Origin: Candidatus Kapaibacterium sp.
GTDB taxonomy: Bacteria; Bacteroidota; Ignavibacteria; Kapaibacteriales; UBA2268
Assembly (NCBI GenBank): GCA_013414795.1
Contig: CP058732.1
Location: 248,001 to 312,000, forward strand
DNA length: 64,000 nucleotides
Direction: 5' to 3'
Position 1 is the stretch's first letter, and every line of letters starts with the position of its first letter. Both the position numbers and the translations under genes were made by a program. Below the pieces are notes generated by a model. That model was not told where the DNA came from and searched no databases. It worked only from the letters and a program-made list of their open reading frames with translations. This document shows positions 26,843 to 37,100 of this stretch, in pieces.

Positions 26843-27697
26843 CTACCCCTTTTTTATTTCAATAAGAATATGCTTGGGTTTGAAAAAAAGATTTAGAAAT
26901 CCATCGAACAGTTTCCAAATCCGAAAAGGCAAAATACTTAAAATTCGATACAATCGTAAATACTGAATCAAAGAGTTACCAAATTTGAAAAATCTCCAAT
27001 GAATTCCATTTCCAAACTTAGCCAACATCTTGTCGAGTTTATGCTCATCGAAAGAATTTAAATGGGCATTCCAGGGCGTAGGTTGGTTACAATGAATACA
27101 AAGCGAGTATCGAATTTTCTCCTTGTAGGGAGTTGTAAGAATAATTGTTCCGCCAGATTTCGTCGCTCTAATGAGTTCTTCGAGGAAATCCTCTGGTTTT
27201 TCCAAATGTTCGATAACTTCGGAGGCAACCATACAGTCGAAACTTCCATCTTTAAAAGGTAGAAAATAGCCATCGGCGACAATCCCGAAGTGATTTTCGT
27301 CCGGCGCCAATTTTAACACTTTCAAAACATTATTGAATGCAACATCGATGGAAATCACAACTCTGTCGAGGGCAAGCAAACAGCGAGAAAGCCAGCCATT
27401 TCCACACCCAACATCAGCAATAACTTTGGCTCTTGGCGGAATTCTGGAAAGAACGTATTGGTACACTCTTCGTTCTTCGTGTTCAGTTTCTTTGTATCGC
27501 TGTTCGAAATAGTCGAAAACTTCCGCATCTCTTTGATAATGAACGAGGTATTTGGGTTTATCTTTGGGTAGCAGTATTGGTATTCCCTCGACAATTTGAT
27601 ATTCTCCATCATTGCATATCAGCAACTCGTTGGTTTTGTTAAAATAAAGTGGTTCCTTCGTTTCTGGCGAAACCAAAAGTTGATATATGTTATACAT
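26843..27697 (-). CDS. SAM-dependent methyltransferase with Trm112-like N-terminus
   Basis: A 284-residue class I methyltransferase. The N-terminal ~45 residues (LLVSPETKEPLYFNKTNELL, then YQIVEGIPILLP) look like a Trm112/UPF0434-type domain but lack its zinc-binding cysteines. Motif I is VIADVGCGNGWLSRCLLALD at about 92-111 and motif II-like acid is VISIDVAFNN; CMVASEVIEHLEKPEDF follows. The C-terminal part is basic. Such proteins often modify quinone, sugar or lipid precursors, but the target is unknown. It is sandwiched between an outer-membrane protein gene upstream (0 base gap) and the crotonase gene downstream. Confidence 0.85.
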   Translation of the reverse strand: MYNIYQLLVSPETKEPLYFNKTNELLICNDGEYQIVEGIPILLPKDKPKYLVHYQRDAEVFDYFEQRYKETEHEERRVYQYVLSRIPPRAKVIADVGCGNGWLSRCLLALDRVVISIDVAFNNVLKVLKLAPDENHFGIVADGYFLPFKDGSFDCMVASEVIEHLEKPEDFLEELIRATKSGGTIILTTPYKEKIRYSLCIHCNQPTPWNAHLNSFDEHKLDKMLAKFGNGIHWRFFKFGNSLIQYLRLYRILSILPFRIWKLFDGFLNLFFKPKHILIEIKKG

Positions 27698-28465
27698 TTA
27701 ACGAATCCCACGCAAAATAGAGATACTCAATTGCAAAGAAAAAAGTTTCAAGTTCTCCTGTCGAGAATAATTGAACAAAGGAATTTGAACTGCGATACTT
27801 GGACTTGCATAAACACCGGGGAACAAGGTTGCATCGTAACCGAATGCAATTTTTGGGTTTACGACCACAATAGACAAGTCCGAAAGTCTACCATCGACAA
27901 TTTTCCTCCTCTGGGTGTTATCGATAAAATGGTATTCTGGGGGCGATTTAACTTTTTCAAATAATTCATATTCTGTAACCAACTTTAAACCAAACTCAAG
28001 GTTACCGCCAATGAATAAGTGGGTTGAACCCAACCGATATTTTGCCCCAAAGTCCGCGACTAAGTATTTATAATCCATTGCAAGTTCATTTTCAACCTTG
28101 ACAATCTTTGGAATTCCTTTGATTTGTATTGGAAAAGAATCGCCCGCGGCAACGAAACTTCCTTTGTTTGCTTGAAAATTGAAACTTGCATTGAAGGCAA
28201 GATTGTGTGTTTTCCAATATTCTATTTTCAAACCAAAAGAATTGGAATTTCCACCGCCAGAAGTAAACTTTGCACAGGAAAAATAGTTTTCGTAAAGCGT
28301 AAGAGAGCCATTCAAGGAGTTTCTGGTATAACTTCCCAAAATTCCAAAATATAGTTTAGGTATTGAAAATGGCATACGAGGCGAAATTTCCCATTCAAAC
28401 CCTTGTGAGAAGAGAGAGCCAAGGGGCAAAACAATCAAAAGCAATGTCAAAACAAGTCGTTTCAT
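27698..28465 (-). CDS. Predicted outer-membrane protein
   Basis: A 255-residue protein with a signal peptide (LVLTLLLIVLPLGSLFSQ). The rest has barrel-like strands (YFGILGSYTRNSLNGSLTLY, LAFNASFNFQANKGSF, GSTHLFIGGNLEFGLKLVTE). No family can be named. The ATG overlaps the stop of the large choice-of-anchor protein upstream by 4 bases (ATGA), so the two are translationally coupled and may work together at the cell surface. Confidence 0.6.
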   Translation of the reverse strand: MKRLVLTLLLIVLPLGSLFSQGFEWEISPRMPFSIPKLYFGILGSYTRNSLNGSLTLYENYFSCAKFTSGGGNSNSFGLKIEYWKTHNLAFNASFNFQANKGSFVAAGDSFPIQIKGIPKIVKVENELAMDYKYLVADFGAKYRLGSTHLFIGGNLEFGLKLVTEYELFEKVKSPPEYHFIDNTQRRKIVDGRLSDLSIVVVNPKIAFGYDATLFPGVYASPSIAVQIPLFNYSRQENLKLFSLQLSISILRGIR

Positions 28466-30762
28466 TCCGTTTTCACAAAATGTTGAACTTTGGTGAAAAT
28501 GCCCGCTGTCATTTGAATGAAATACACACCAGTGGGAAGTTTCGACAAATCTTTTTCGACGCGGTAAATGCCAGGTTTAAATGGCTCATCGAACAAACTT
28601 TCAACGATATTGCCATAAGAATCGAATAGAACAATTTTGGTTGGGGTTTCAAAAGCGACTTCGAATTCGAAATTCAAGATTCTTTCCACTGGGTTTGGAT
28701 TAGGCATACCCAGATTGAAAAAGCCCCTTTGCCCGTCGAAAAGTTTGTATGCCAAACCGCAAAGCGAATCAATTTGTACAGAACTCGATTGGACAATTGG
28801 CGTCAATGCCCGCGAGCAAATTCCATCACCAAACCTTGGTGAAAGAAATGAAATCGGAGACTCTATCGCTTCGCCAAGATATGTGTCGAAATTTAAAATC
28901 AACAAAGTATCCGAGGGCAAAAAGAACTCGTTCCATTTTGTAGAAACAAAAACAGAAAGAACGCCTGGTTGCTCTTCGCGGATGTTGGTCGTCGAAACGC
29001 GTTGCGACGCAGTTCCGCCAATTCCAACACTTCTAAATCGAAGGAGGTTTGGATTGTATTGAATCGTATCTTGATACTCTTTTACACGTGTAATTTTTTC
29101 CTTTTGAACCAATATTGGGACTGAAAGAACCGTGCCCGGTTTAAAACGCAAATTTTCGGGGAAAGATAATTTAACGGGGTCGGGCAATACACCGTTTGCT
29201 CTCAGTTTAATTTTTAATGTATCGCGTATTTTGGAAAAACTTGAAGTCAAAATCAAAGTGGCTTCGTATAGCCCAACATCTTTTGCAGTAGAGTCGAATA
29301 TGATTTTAAGAAGTTTATTTGAGAAAGCTGGGATTTCAAAATTTTCTTCCAAAATTTTGAAAGGAGTTTGCGGATAGGGAGGCTCGATTTTGGCATTTTG
29401 GACCTGGACAACGAAATTTCCAGCATTAGAAATGCGAATCGATGTGTCGCGAATTGCTGGGCAACCTTCTGCTTGATTTATGATAATGTTCCCAAAATCT
29501 ACGAACTCGGTTTCAGCCGTAAGTTTGGGTGCAAGCCCAACGCCTCGAATGTTGAAAACTATTTCCTTGGCACTGTCTGGATAGCCAACTACGCGACGCT
29601 GAACAATATCGCTGGTAAGCCTTATTCTTGCAAGAAAAGTGTCGCGTTGCGTAGGAGTGAAAACTACTGTAAATGAATCTATTTGTGTTGGAAGAATTTT
29701 CCGCTGGGTATCAAGTGTATCCAAAAACTTGAAACCAGTTGAAGGGGAGTTATTGAAGTAATTCAAAATTTCTTGCTTCAAAACGCCAAAGGGAAGATTG
29801 CCAGTATTCTTAATGTATATTTTGACCTCTTTTGCTGTATCGATTGGAACTGAACCCAAATCAATAAAATTGTCAATAAGGTCTGCATTTTTGACTTCTT
29901 GAAGACTTATCTTTTGCGTAACACCAACACCACGAATCACTGTTTGAATGAATTTCACAGAATCGGGATTGGTTGGTGAATGGTATTGAAATCGAAGAAT
30001 TGCAGTGTCTTTGCCAAGATTGTTCGGATAGTATGTAATACGCCAGACTTGCTTTTCGTCCCCAGAGCGGTATTCCGAAAGCGTAATGGGAGTCGGCTTA
30101 CGGTCCATACGAATCTCGGCATTTAATGAGCGAAGGAAAATAATGCTATCGACCTTCAACAGTTTCGGGGTGTTATTTTGAATTGTTAAGTAACGGACAA
30201 TAGTATCGCGTGGCTGAACCCAAACAGAGTCGAAATTTATCTCTGTTTCATAGACGTCGAGTTCTTCGGTGCTTTTCCTTGCGATGAGTATAAATTCACG
30301 CCCTTGGACAATGTCGTTCAATGAGGCTGGGGGGTCGTTCTTTTTTGGGTCGAAAAGCCCAAGCCAAAGTTTAACAACTTTCTTTCCGGGCGGGAATTGA
30401 ATCGAAGGAGTAAATGGTATGTATTTGATTGTTAATAAAGAATTTGCGTTGGTATCAATGGTGCGGGGCAAATCCCTTGGACCAAAAAATTCGAAGAAGT
30501 CGAGGTTGTTTGGGTCGTCAATTGCTCGCCCGATTAGAAATGTGTAGTCGTTTCCTCCAATTTTTAGAACACGTCCGCTGTAATTAGCAATGTTAAATAC
30601 TGTTTCCAGCGAGTCGCCAACAATACACATCCCCATATCCACAGTATCGCTCGAAGTATACTCGTTGAAAATCAGAACTGGTCCTTGCGAACGGAGCAAC
30701 GATGTCCCCACCGCCGTTGCCAAAAGAACATAAAGCAATATGTATATTTTTCTAAAAAACAT
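28462..30762 (-). CDS. Secreted choice-of-anchor/cohesin-like protein with T9SS-type sorting domain
   Basis: A 766-residue protein with signal peptide (IYILLYVLLATAVGTSLLRS). It contains several choice-of-anchor D (DUF1573/ASH-like) domains, e.g. DLGSVPIDTAKEVKIYIKNT and DFGNIIINQAEGCPAIRD, then a cohesin-like beta-sandwich near 540-650 (KPGTVLSVPILVQKEKITRV ... YQDTIQYNPNLLRF), and a C-terminal sorting domain (LGMPNPNPVERILNFEFEVA ... LPTGVYFIQMTAGIFTKVQH). Likely exported and anchored to the surface. The divergent hydF gene starts about 220 bases away, so the 30763-30980 gap must hold both promoters; I could not pin them down. Confidence 0.85.
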   Translation of the reverse strand: MFFRKIYILLYVLLATAVGTSLLRSQGPVLIFNEYTSSDTVDMGMCIVGDSLETVFNIANYSGRVLKIGGNDYTFLIGRAIDDPNNLDFFEFFGPRDLPRTIDTNANSLLTIKYIPFTPSIQFPPGKKVVKLWLGLFDPKKNDPPASLNDIVQGREFILIARKSTEELDVYETEINFDSVWVQPRDTIVRYLTIQNNTPKLLKVDSIIFLRSLNAEIRMDRKPTPITLSEYRSGDEKQVWRITYYPNNLGKDTAILRFQYHSPTNPDSVKFIQTVIRGVGVTQKISLQEVKNADLIDNFIDLGSVPIDTAKEVKIYIKNTGNLPFGVLKQEILNYFNNSPSTGFKFLDTLDTQRKILPTQIDSFTVVFTPTQRDTFLARIRLTSDIVQRRVVGYPDSAKEIVFNIRGVGLAPKLTAETEFVDFGNIIINQAEGCPAIRDTSIRISNAGNFVVQVQNAKIEPPYPQTPFKILEENFEIPAFSNKLLKIIFDSTAKDVGLYEATLILTSSFSKIRDTLKIKLRANGVLPDPVKLSFPENLRFKPGTVLSVPILVQKEKITRVKEYQDTIQYNPNLLRFRSVGIGGTASQRVSTTNIREEQPGVLSVFVSTKWNEFFLPSDTLLILNFDTYLGEAIESPISFLSPRFGDGICSRALTPIVQSSSVQIDSLCGLAYKLFDGQRGFFNLGMPNPNPVERILNFEFEVAFETPTKIVLFDSYGNIVESLFDEPFKPGIYRVEKDLSKLPTGVYFIQMTAGIFTKVQHFVKTE

Positions 30763-30980
30763 TTTCTTTTCCGTTCTAAGATTTACAATTTAATAAATTT
30801 CATTGTGTTAAAAAAATTCAACAGTGTCAAAATTAATGCCAGAGAATTATTCTCTTTCCCCAAAATTTTGATTTCGTTAAGACATCGTACGTTAGGTATA
30901 ATTTTAAAGCAGAAAAACAGAATTAAATTAATTGTTTCAATGTTTCGTTTCTGTTCTTTGATTTAAGTCCGGTGAATGCA

Positions 30981-32246
30981 ATGCAGAGTACACCAAAAGG
31001 TTTAAGATTGCAAATTGCCCTTGTGGGAAGAACAAACGTAGGGAAGTCCAGTTTCCTTAATTTTGTTACAAATCAAGATGTTGCAATTGTTTCTCCAATT
31101 CCCGGTACAACCACTGACATCGTAGAAAAGCCAATCGAACTACTTCCTTTTGGACCAGTGAACTTCTTGGACACGGGTGGTGTCGACGACCAATCCATAC
31201 TTGCTGAGAAACGCATCCAACGAACTCAAAAAATATTTGAACGAGCAGATGTTGTTGTCCTAATTGTCGAAACAAATATTTGGACTGAATTTGAAAAAAA
31301 CATTGCAGAAACTGCGAAGAAACAAAATCTTCCGCTCATTGTTGTTGTGAACAAAATCGATTTGGCAACGCCCAAAGATGATTTTATAACTAAGATTAAA
31401 GAATACACAGAAAATATTCTTCTTGTTTCAACCATTGATAAATCCAGTTACAACAAGATATTGGAAGAATTCAAAAAATTGCTTTTCAAAGTTAGCGAAA
31501 ACATTAATGACAAAGAGATATCATTGCTTGGTGATTTGTTGCCAAAAAATGCGCTGGTTGTCTTCATTGTTCCAATCGATAGCGAAGCACCTAAGGGCAG
31601 ACTAATCCTACCCCAGGTACAAGCGATACGCGATGTGTTGGACAATGATTGCGCTGTACTCGTTGTAAAAGATACAGAATATAAGCACTATTTGGAGGCA
31701 CTTGGAAGGAAACCCGACCTTGTGGTCTGCGATTCACAAGTTGTACACAAGATGGTTGCCGAAACACCAGTGGACGTGAAATGTACCACTTTTTCGATAC
31801 TCTTTTGCCGTTTCAAAGGTGATTTGATGACAGAGGTAATTGGCTCGGCATACGCCGATTTCCTCGAAGAGGGCGACAATGTATTAATTGCAGAGGCTTG
31901 TAGCCACCATCCTTTGCAGGACGACATTGGTCGAGTAAAAATTCCTCGATGGTTGCAAGAATATTTAGGGAAACGCTTGAACTTCGAAGTGAGCGTGGGT
32001 CGGGATTTTCCCGCTGACTTGAAAAAGTACAAGTTGATAATTCACTGTGGGTCGTGTATGTTGACAAGGCGAGAGAAACTTGTTCGAATTGCTAAAGCCA
32101 GAGAGCAAGGAATTCCGATTACTAATTATGGAATTATGCTTTCGAAATGCAAGGGTGTACTAGAACGTGTGCTCTCTCCATTTCCAGAAATTCAAAAGGC
32201 TTACAAAGAAATTTTAACATCTAAACAAAAGGTCTTATCTTTGTAA
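30981..32246 (+). CDS. hydF: [FeFe]-hydrogenase maturation GTPase HydF
   Basis: A 421-residue protein matching HydF from end to end. The N-terminal Era-like GTPase shows the P-loop GRTNVGKSSFLNF (about residues 19-31), switch II FLDTGGVDD and the NKID motif. The C-terminal domain carries the cluster ligands: EACSHHPLQDDIGRVKIPRW and IHCGSCMLTRREKL. HydF is the scaffold on which the diiron subcluster of the H-cluster is built before transfer to HydA, with HydE and HydG acting on it. I prefer the ATG at 30981 over a GTG at 30972, since HydF proteins usually begin Mxx-TPrG. No hydrogenase or hydE/hydG gene is in the window. Confidence 0.95.
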   Translation: MQSTPKGLRLQIALVGRTNVGKSSFLNFVTNQDVAIVSPIPGTTTDIVEKPIELLPFGPVNFLDTGGVDDQSILAEKRIQRTQKIFERADVVVLIVETNIWTEFEKNIAETAKKQNLPLIVVVNKIDLATPKDDFITKIKEYTENILLVSTIDKSSYNKILEEFKKLLFKVSENINDKEISLLGDLLPKNALVVFIVPIDSEAPKGRLILPQVQAIRDVLDNDCAVLVVKDTEYKHYLEALGRKPDLVVCDSQVVHKMVAETPVDVKCTTFSILFCRFKGDLMTEVIGSAYADFLEEGDNVLIAEACSHHPLQDDIGRVKIPRWLQEYLGKRLNFEVSVGRDFPADLKKYKLIIHCGSCMLTRREKLVRIAKAREQGIPITNYGIMLSKCKGVLERVLSPFPEIQKAYKEILTSKQKVLSL

Positions 32247-32249
32247 CTT

Positions 32250-32615
32250 ATGGATATTTTAAAGAAGAAAAAGAATTTGAATTACTTAGAAATGCATCCA
32301 TTTAGAAACTATGAATACGAGTTTCGAACAGAAAACCTTGTCGATGTTCTTGTCCCTCGATTCACTAATAAATTCGCAAGGAAATATATTTTACCAAAAA
32401 TGAAAAATCCATTTATTAGAGCAAATTTGGATGAGTTGGGAAGTTATCTTTGGCTACAAATAGATGGAAAAACAAGTGTAGCAAAACTAATTGAAATAAT
32501 GGTTGCAAAATTTGGCGAGACTGTCGAGCCAGCAACCGAAAGAGTTTTACTTTTTTTGACACAACTTTACAAAGCAGGATTTATTAATTTTTTAGAATTA
32601 AAGAAAGGAGATTAG
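32250..32615 (+). CDS. PqqD family protein
   Basis: A 121-residue protein of PqqD type: FIRANLDELGSYLWLQIDGK, then KLIEIMVAKFGETVEPATER and FLTQLYKAGFINFLELKK. PqqD-like domains bind precursor peptides for radical-SAM or other modifying enzymes, but stand-alone copies of unknown role are common in Bacteroidota. It has an N-terminal basic extension of about 50 residues. It starts 3 bases after the hydF stop and ends 1 base before pepD, so the three form an operon. No precursor peptide or radical-SAM gene is adjacent. Confidence 0.75.
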   Translation: MDILKKKKNLNYLEMHPFRNYEYEFRTENLVDVLVPRFTNKFARKYILPKMKNPFIRANLDELGSYLWLQIDGKTSVAKLIEIMVAKFGETVEPATERVLLFLTQLYKAGFINFLELKKGD

Positions 32616-32616
32616 T

Positions 32617-34086
32617 ATGGGGAACATTCTTGGAAATTTAGAACCAAAAATTGTTTGGGATATTTTCGAAGAGATAACCCAAATTCCTCGTCCCTCGAAA
32701 CGAGAGGAGAAAATCGTAGCCTATGTAATTGATTTCGCTCGCAAGCACGGTTTAGAATATCGCCAGGACAAACTTGGCAATGTAGTAATAAAAAAACCAG
32801 CAACTCCAGGAATGGAGAACCGCAAAGGAGTTGTTATTCAAGGTCACCTCGATATGGTTTGCGAAAAAAATGCCGACGTCGAACACGACTTTTTGAACGA
32901 CCCAATCAAACCCTATGTCGATGGCGATTGGGTTAAAGCCCAAGGAACCACTTTGGGCGCCGACAATGGAATTGGCGTTGCAATGGGGCTTGCAGTCCTT
33001 GCTTCGAAAGATATTGCCCACCCAGATGTTGAAGTTCTTCTAACTCTTGACGAAGAAACTGGGCTTACTGGTGCTCAACAACTCGGACAGGATTTGTTGG
33101 AAAACAAAATATTGATTAACCTCGACTCGGAAGAAGAGGGCGTTTTTATTATTGGTTGTGCTGGGGGAATAAATACTTCGGGAAGTTTCTACTACGAAAG
33201 CGAACCAGTTCCCTCCAATCACATTGCATACAAAATTTCTTTAAAAGGCTTGATGGGGGGACATTCTGGACTTGAAATTAACGACGGAAGGGGAAATGCT
33301 ATCAAATTGCTTAATCGTTTCCTTTGGTTGCTTTGGAAAAAGATAGATTTTCGATTGTCAAGTTTCGACGGTGGAAATGCTCATAATGCAATTCCACGGG
33401 AAGCCTTTGCTACAATTACATTTAATCAAAAGAATGAAATAAAATTCCATTCCTTTGCAGACGAGTTTCGACATATTCTTTCGACAGAATGGAAATCCAA
33501 AGAACCAAATATTGAATTGATTTACGAAAAAGTCGAATTGCCCGATTTCGTGCTTTCCCGTGAGACCCAAAAGAAACTTTTGAATGCTTTGTATGTGCTT
33601 CCGCACGGAGTTATTCGCTTTAGCCCCGATGTGAAAGGATTGGTTCAAACATCCACAAATCTTGCCGTTATCAAAACAAATCCAAACGAAATCTTCGTTC
33701 TGACAAGCCAGCGAAGTTCTGTGGAAACTGAAAAGTTTGATATTTCTAACCAAGTCAAAATTGGTTTCGAACTTGCTGGGGCTTTACCAAAACAAGGCGA
33801 GGGCTATCCCAGTTGGCAACCGAACATTAATTCTCCGATACTCGAGATAGCAAAGGAAACATATACAAAAATGTTTGGTGTTGCACCAAAGATTGAAGTT
33901 ATTCACGCCGGGTTGGAATGTGGCTTGATTGGCGAAAAGTATCCAGGTATGGATATGATTTCCTTTGGTCCAAATTTGAAGGATGTTCACTCTCCCGCTG
34001 AAAGAGTACAGATTTCTTCAGTCAAAAACATTTGGAATTTCCTTCTGGAAGTTTTGAAAAATATACCCGAAAAAGAACAAGCCTAA
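32617..34086 (+). CDS. pepD: Aminoacyl-histidine dipeptidase (M20C peptidase)
   Basis: A 489-residue M20C-family metallopeptidase, full length. Metal-binding and catalytic signatures are seen: VIQGHLDMVCEKN at about 76-88, TTLGADNGIGVAMGLAV at about 111-127, TLDEETGLTGAQQLG at about 144-158, GLMGGHSGLEINDGRGN at about 209-225, and a C-terminal HAGLECGLIGEKYPGMD. It hydrolyses Xaa-His and other dipeptides, using two zinc ions. AAAGGAG lies just upstream of the ATG at 32617. Third gene of the hydF operon; a strong terminator follows. Confidence 0.94.
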   Translation: MGNILGNLEPKIVWDIFEEITQIPRPSKREEKIVAYVIDFARKHGLEYRQDKLGNVVIKKPATPGMENRKGVVIQGHLDMVCEKNADVEHDFLNDPIKPYVDGDWVKAQGTTLGADNGIGVAMGLAVLASKDIAHPDVEVLLTLDEETGLTGAQQLGQDLLENKILINLDSEEEGVFIIGCAGGINTSGSFYYESEPVPSNHIAYKISLKGLMGGHSGLEINDGRGNAIKLLNRFLWLLWKKIDFRLSSFDGGNAHNAIPREAFATITFNQKNEIKFHSFADEFRHILSTEWKSKEPNIELIYEKVELPDFVLSRETQKKLLNALYVLPHGVIRFSPDVKGLVQTSTNLAVIKTNPNEIFVLTSQRSSVETEKFDISNQVKIGFELAGALPKQGEGYPSWQPNINSPILEIAKETYTKMFGVAPKIEVIHAGLECGLIGEKYPGMDMISFGPNLKDVHSPAERVQISSVKNIWNFLLEVLKNIPEKEQA

Positions 34087-34105
34087 TTATTTTTATCATA
34101 AAAGA

Positions 34106-34133
34106 AAGGGTCGAGCTGTGCTCGACCCTTTTT
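34106..34133 (+). terminator. Bidirectional terminator between convergent genes
   Basis: A 10 bp perfect stem AAGGGTCGAG/CTCGACCCTT (34106-34115 with 34121-34130) with loop CTGTG, followed by a short T-run on plus and preceded by an A-rich run, so it can serve pepD on plus and the large gene ending at 34150 on minus. Confidence 0.88.
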
Positions 34134-34149
34134 GCTTTCTAACCTTTTT

Positions 34150-37100
34150 CTATCTCGTAATCACGAATTCTTGTTTTTGGCGGAAGTGTTCGCTTGCCAT
34201 TGTGATGATGTACATTCCGTTCGGCAAATCGTTAACGTCCACTCGCACTGTGTAGTCGCCCGCTCGCATCTGTCCCGTCGTTACTCGCTTCACAACTTCG
34301 CCCTTGGTGTTGATTATCACTATCTCTGTCCATCCATCGAACGCTACGCCAAAGTTGACATCTATCGCTCCGTTTTTCACTGGGTTCGGGCTTATCGCTC
34401 CCAAATAGTATTGGTTCGCAGTCGTTGCAATCCAGCGCAAATCGTATACGCACGTCGGCACTAACTTAACTTCGCTTCCTATGTCGTCGACAAGCAAGCA
34501 TTGGGTTCCCATCGCCTCGACATTTACTTCGAGCGTCGAATAGTCGGAACCAACTTCCGCCGTCGGCAAGAACGAATCGAACTTGAATCGCAATATCTGT
34601 CCGCTTCCGTTCAAAATGTTCGTCCCTGTCGCTACTAATCTCAATGTCATTTCGCCTTTCACATCGTCTATCTTTAAGTCTTGTACTGTGAATCTGCCTT
34701 CTAATATGCTACCAACTTCTATGCTGGCTTGGTCGACTTTCAACAAGCCGGGCTTGTACTTCACAGTAACTTCTAATTCTTTGACTTGCGCAAGTATCAA
34801 GTTGTCGCTTGTCGAAAATTCTATCGAAACGGGTATCTTGTCGCCCGGTGCTGGCCAGGCTCGTCCTATCTGCGGCGCAACCACATTCAACCTTGCTGTG
34901 CCTTTGTATTGTACTGCCTCGACATCTATGGCACAACTGTCGGGATTCTTGTCCAATGTGTTGTTCTCTATCATCAACCAGATTTGCTTCTTCTCGACTT
35001 TCGTCGGTTGATAGACTATCTTCACTTCTCGACTGCCTCCGGCTGGTATCTTGAAGCCCAGCGCATCGGCTGGATTCAAAAATGCTATTCCTTCGAAATC
35101 ACCATTGAAGTACAACCGGTTCACTGTTAGTTCGCCTTGCGCCGGATTCTCGATTCGACAAGTGATTTCGGCTCGGTCGCCAACGCATATCTTGGCGCTT
35201 CCACCAGTGGAACGAATGCCTCGCGATATTCCCGAACCGCTCCAGGTACTCGTTACCTCGGCAATCGCGTCGCTTACGGTTGTCAATGTGGCGCTCGTCG
35301 GCTGTACCTTCTGGGCTACGAAGTATGCATCCAGATACAACCTCTGGCCAGGTTGCAACACAACTGGCAAATCCAACGCAGCCTTGTCGTAGCCAAAGCC
35401 TTCGGTTCCATAACTTGTTCCGTCCTCGGCTATCGCTCCCGCCGGATTTACTACCAAATCAGTTATCACAACTGAATCTTCCCATTGATACGACTTGTTC
35501 TCGATATACATCGTCTTGGTTTGCTTGCTCGCATCGTCGAAGATTACCATCGGGTCGAATGTCAAATCTATCGTTTCAAGTTGCCCAACTATTCCAATTC
35601 CTTCGAGTATCGTCTCTGCTTCGCTGTTGGCTGTGTTCTGGAATTTCAATCTTAGCCTGTGTTCTCCAACTTTTGTCGGATGGAATACCACCGGGATTAC
35701 TGTCTCCTCGCCCGGTTGCAATTTCAAATTGTTGAATACATTTCGGTCGAACTCAAATGCGTCTCCGTTTACGTCTTCAACAACAATCAATCCGCTGATA
35801 TGCACTTCTTGTGTCCCAGTGTTACGCAACTTGATTACATCACCGCTTGGCACTGGATATGGTCCCGCTGGATGGCTTGCTCTGTCGATTCGCTTCCTTC
35901 CCCAATTGTATGAATTGCTTTCCAAGCCGGGCTTGATTCCAATTCCATACAACTCACATATGCTGTCTCTTTCGGCTGCATCGCTGAAAAAGATGATTTG
36001 GTCGGGATAATCACGCTCGGCATCTGGCGTAAATTCCACTGTGTAACGAACTTCTTGTCCAGGCTTGACTACAATTTCATTCGCTAATCGATTGTTTACA
36101 TCTACTGGTGGTAAAGTCGTAGCCTTGTATACGATTGCGTTCGTCGGTCCAGTGTAGCCCCAGATGTGCAAATCTGTTGTCCCAGGATTGCGTATCGCAA
36201 ATTCGCGGGCAACTGTGTTGCCAACTGTTACTGAACCAAAATTTATATCGCTTACCTCAATAATCGGCTGTCCAACTGAGGCTTGCACTCGCGTCTTGTA
36301 TGCAAATACGCAAGTGTCGCCCACTCCTATCGAATCGGCAAAAGTTCCGTTCTCTACTGGGTCGAACCAAACAAGAATCTTCACAGAATCCTTTGGTCCA
36401 AGCCAGAACGGAAGCGAACGCCCTAACATATCGATTTCAAAGTATTGGTTTCGGCTCTTCAATTGCAAACTCGTGACAAGAGCAGCGCTTTGCTCGTTCT
36501 CGTTTATCACCCAGAATTCTTTCGATACTCGCCCACTGTTCTGCTTCAACAAGCCCCAATCGGCAAAGTAGGGACGAATCGTCAATTTCACCGCTTTGTA
36601 TTCGATGACTATCGTTGTGTCGTTGCCACGACGGTCGGAAAATGTAATAACTGCGCGTGCATCTTGCGTCTTGTCCACTACTTCCAAACGCCAGGGCACT
36701 GTTCGAGCTTCGCCTGGAATGAAGTCGGTGTATTTGAAATCAACATTGTAGGATTCGGGGTATGGATGGAGTACAATCATCGCCATATTGCTTCGGATGG
36801 TTGGGTCGTCGGGCATATCGGTAACAGTCGCAAAGGAAATCACGCCGCAAGAGTCACGCCATTTCGGGTCGGGCGGCAATGTGTCTGGCTTCTCCAGGTC
36901 TGCAAGAGCCGCCGATGTCGGATACCCGTAGGAGTCGTAATCAGAAAATCCATAAGAATAAGCAGCAAATGGGGTTTTCGAACGTAGCTTAAATACGCCA
37001 GACTGTGGCAAAGAAACGACTTTATATGCGTATTTTTTCCCATTAACATCGTATCCATAGAGTGGATCAACTCCGGGGAACTTAACATTAACTTTTTTCC

